Assembly (NCBI GenBank): GCA_003171235.1
Contig: PMYM01000221.1
Coordinates: forward strand, 2,598 to 9,132
DNA length: 6,535 nt
From: Phycisphaerales bacterium
GTDB taxonomy: Bacteria; Planctomycetota; Phycisphaerae; SM23-33
Reading direction: 5' to 3'
Below the pieces are notes generated by a model that was not told the DNA's origin, did not search any database, and saw only the letters and a program-made list of their open reading frames with translations. How positions within the stretch are numbered: the first letter of the stretch is position 1; each line of letters begins with the position of its first letter. The position numbers were made by a program, and so were the translations under genes. Positions 6,456 to 6,535 of this stretch are shown here, in pieces.

Positions 6456-6503
6456 CCGGGGGCTGCCCTGCGCACGGCTTTGCCGTGCTTGCTTGGCCCC
6501 CGG
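6456..6503. repeat. Right CCGGGGGC-stem hairpin with inner hairpin
   Basis: The outer arms CCGGGGGC (6456-6463) and GCCCCCGG (6496-6503) enclose GCACGGC-ttt-GCCGTGC (6472-6488). The outer arm merges into the right inverted arm of the 6120-6535 element. No T-run follows, so an intrinsic terminator is unlikely. It mirrors the left stem at 6153-6243. Confidence 0.75.
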
Positions 6504-6535
6504 CTAAATTCTCACCGGCCCTGTGGGCCTGATTG

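Larger units (their letters stand above)
6120..6535. mobile_element. Inverted-repeat-bounded non-coding element (MITE- or paired-REP-like), right end at window edge
   Basis: Left arm 6120-6159 and right arm 6497-6535 are reverse complements over 35 of 40 aligned columns. The shared cores are CAGGCCC, GGGCCGG and AGAATTTAGCCGGGGG. Within the left arm, GGCCC-gata-GGGCC and CCGGCTA-gaatt-TAGCCGG (6138-6144/6150-6156) form stacked hairpins. The 337 bp between the arms carries no recognisable transposase. It holds further palindromes, annotated separately, and a weak open frame. The segment begins 64 bp after the folD stop, and that 64 bp shows only a 6-bp stem (6086-6091/6106-6111) without a T-run. 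Either a non-autonomous element with terminal inverted repeats or two inverted copies of a REP-like palindrome would explain it. The right arm may continue past the window. Confidence 0.6.

Noticed and set aside
6456..6503. Strong hairpin considered as a transcription terminator
   Set aside because: It is followed by CTAAATTC rather than a T-run and is part of the inverted-repeat element, about 400 bp after folD.

Overview
The window is GC-rich bacterial DNA that most likely comes from the Planctomycetota, plausibly a Phycisphaerae-like lineage. This is inferred from recognised signatures, not from a search. One dispersed repeat reads 'GTGFQPV' in one frame, and another is translated as 'AGVSP...MPAT'. 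There is also a 7-bp AT-rich intergenic repeat, and the glycosyltransferase and FtsX-permease sequence styles are common in planctomycete genomes. No rRNA, tRNA or CRISPR array was seen.

Positions 1-4865, minus strand: a tightly packed three-gene operon. In transcription order it holds a GT4-type glycosyltransferase (4865-3567), a MacB/LolD/YbbA-type ABC ATPase (3574-2891, overlapping the first gene by 8 bp), and a large FtsX-family permease (2894 to beyond position 1, overlapping by an ATGA junction). The permease is open for all 964 codons visible and its C-terminus lies outside the window. The overlaps imply translational coupling and a shared task. The likely task is making a glycosylated envelope molecule and handling it at the inner membrane; the substrate is not evident.

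Positions 4866-5080: the intergenic region between divergently transcribed genes. It is dominated by an AT-rich inverted repeat built from 7-bp units (about 4941-5041). A small palindrome lies just upstream of the next gene's ribosome binding site.

Positions 5081-6055, plus strand: a FolD-family methylenetetrahydrofolate dehydrogenase/cyclohydrolase. The fold motifs are intact, but the lysine required for cyclohydrolase chemistry is a glutamine. The pterin-pocket aspartate is a glutamate, and an extra segment of about 23 residues sits in the nucleotide-binding half.

Positions 6056-6535: no convincing gene. A 416-bp segment is bounded by near-identical inverted arms of about 40 bp (35 of 40 aligned columns match). 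Each arm leads into a CCGGGGG-stemmed hairpin. A separate paired-hairpin repeat (6174-6220) is nested in the left hairpin. A second paired-hairpin repeat of the same design, but different sequence, sits in frame inside the permease gene (291-340).

The most noteworthy observations are the altered FolD active site, the in-frame repeat insertion in the permease, and the nested inverted-repeat element downstream of folD. I saw no clear sign of a wholly new multi-gene system such as a defence island.
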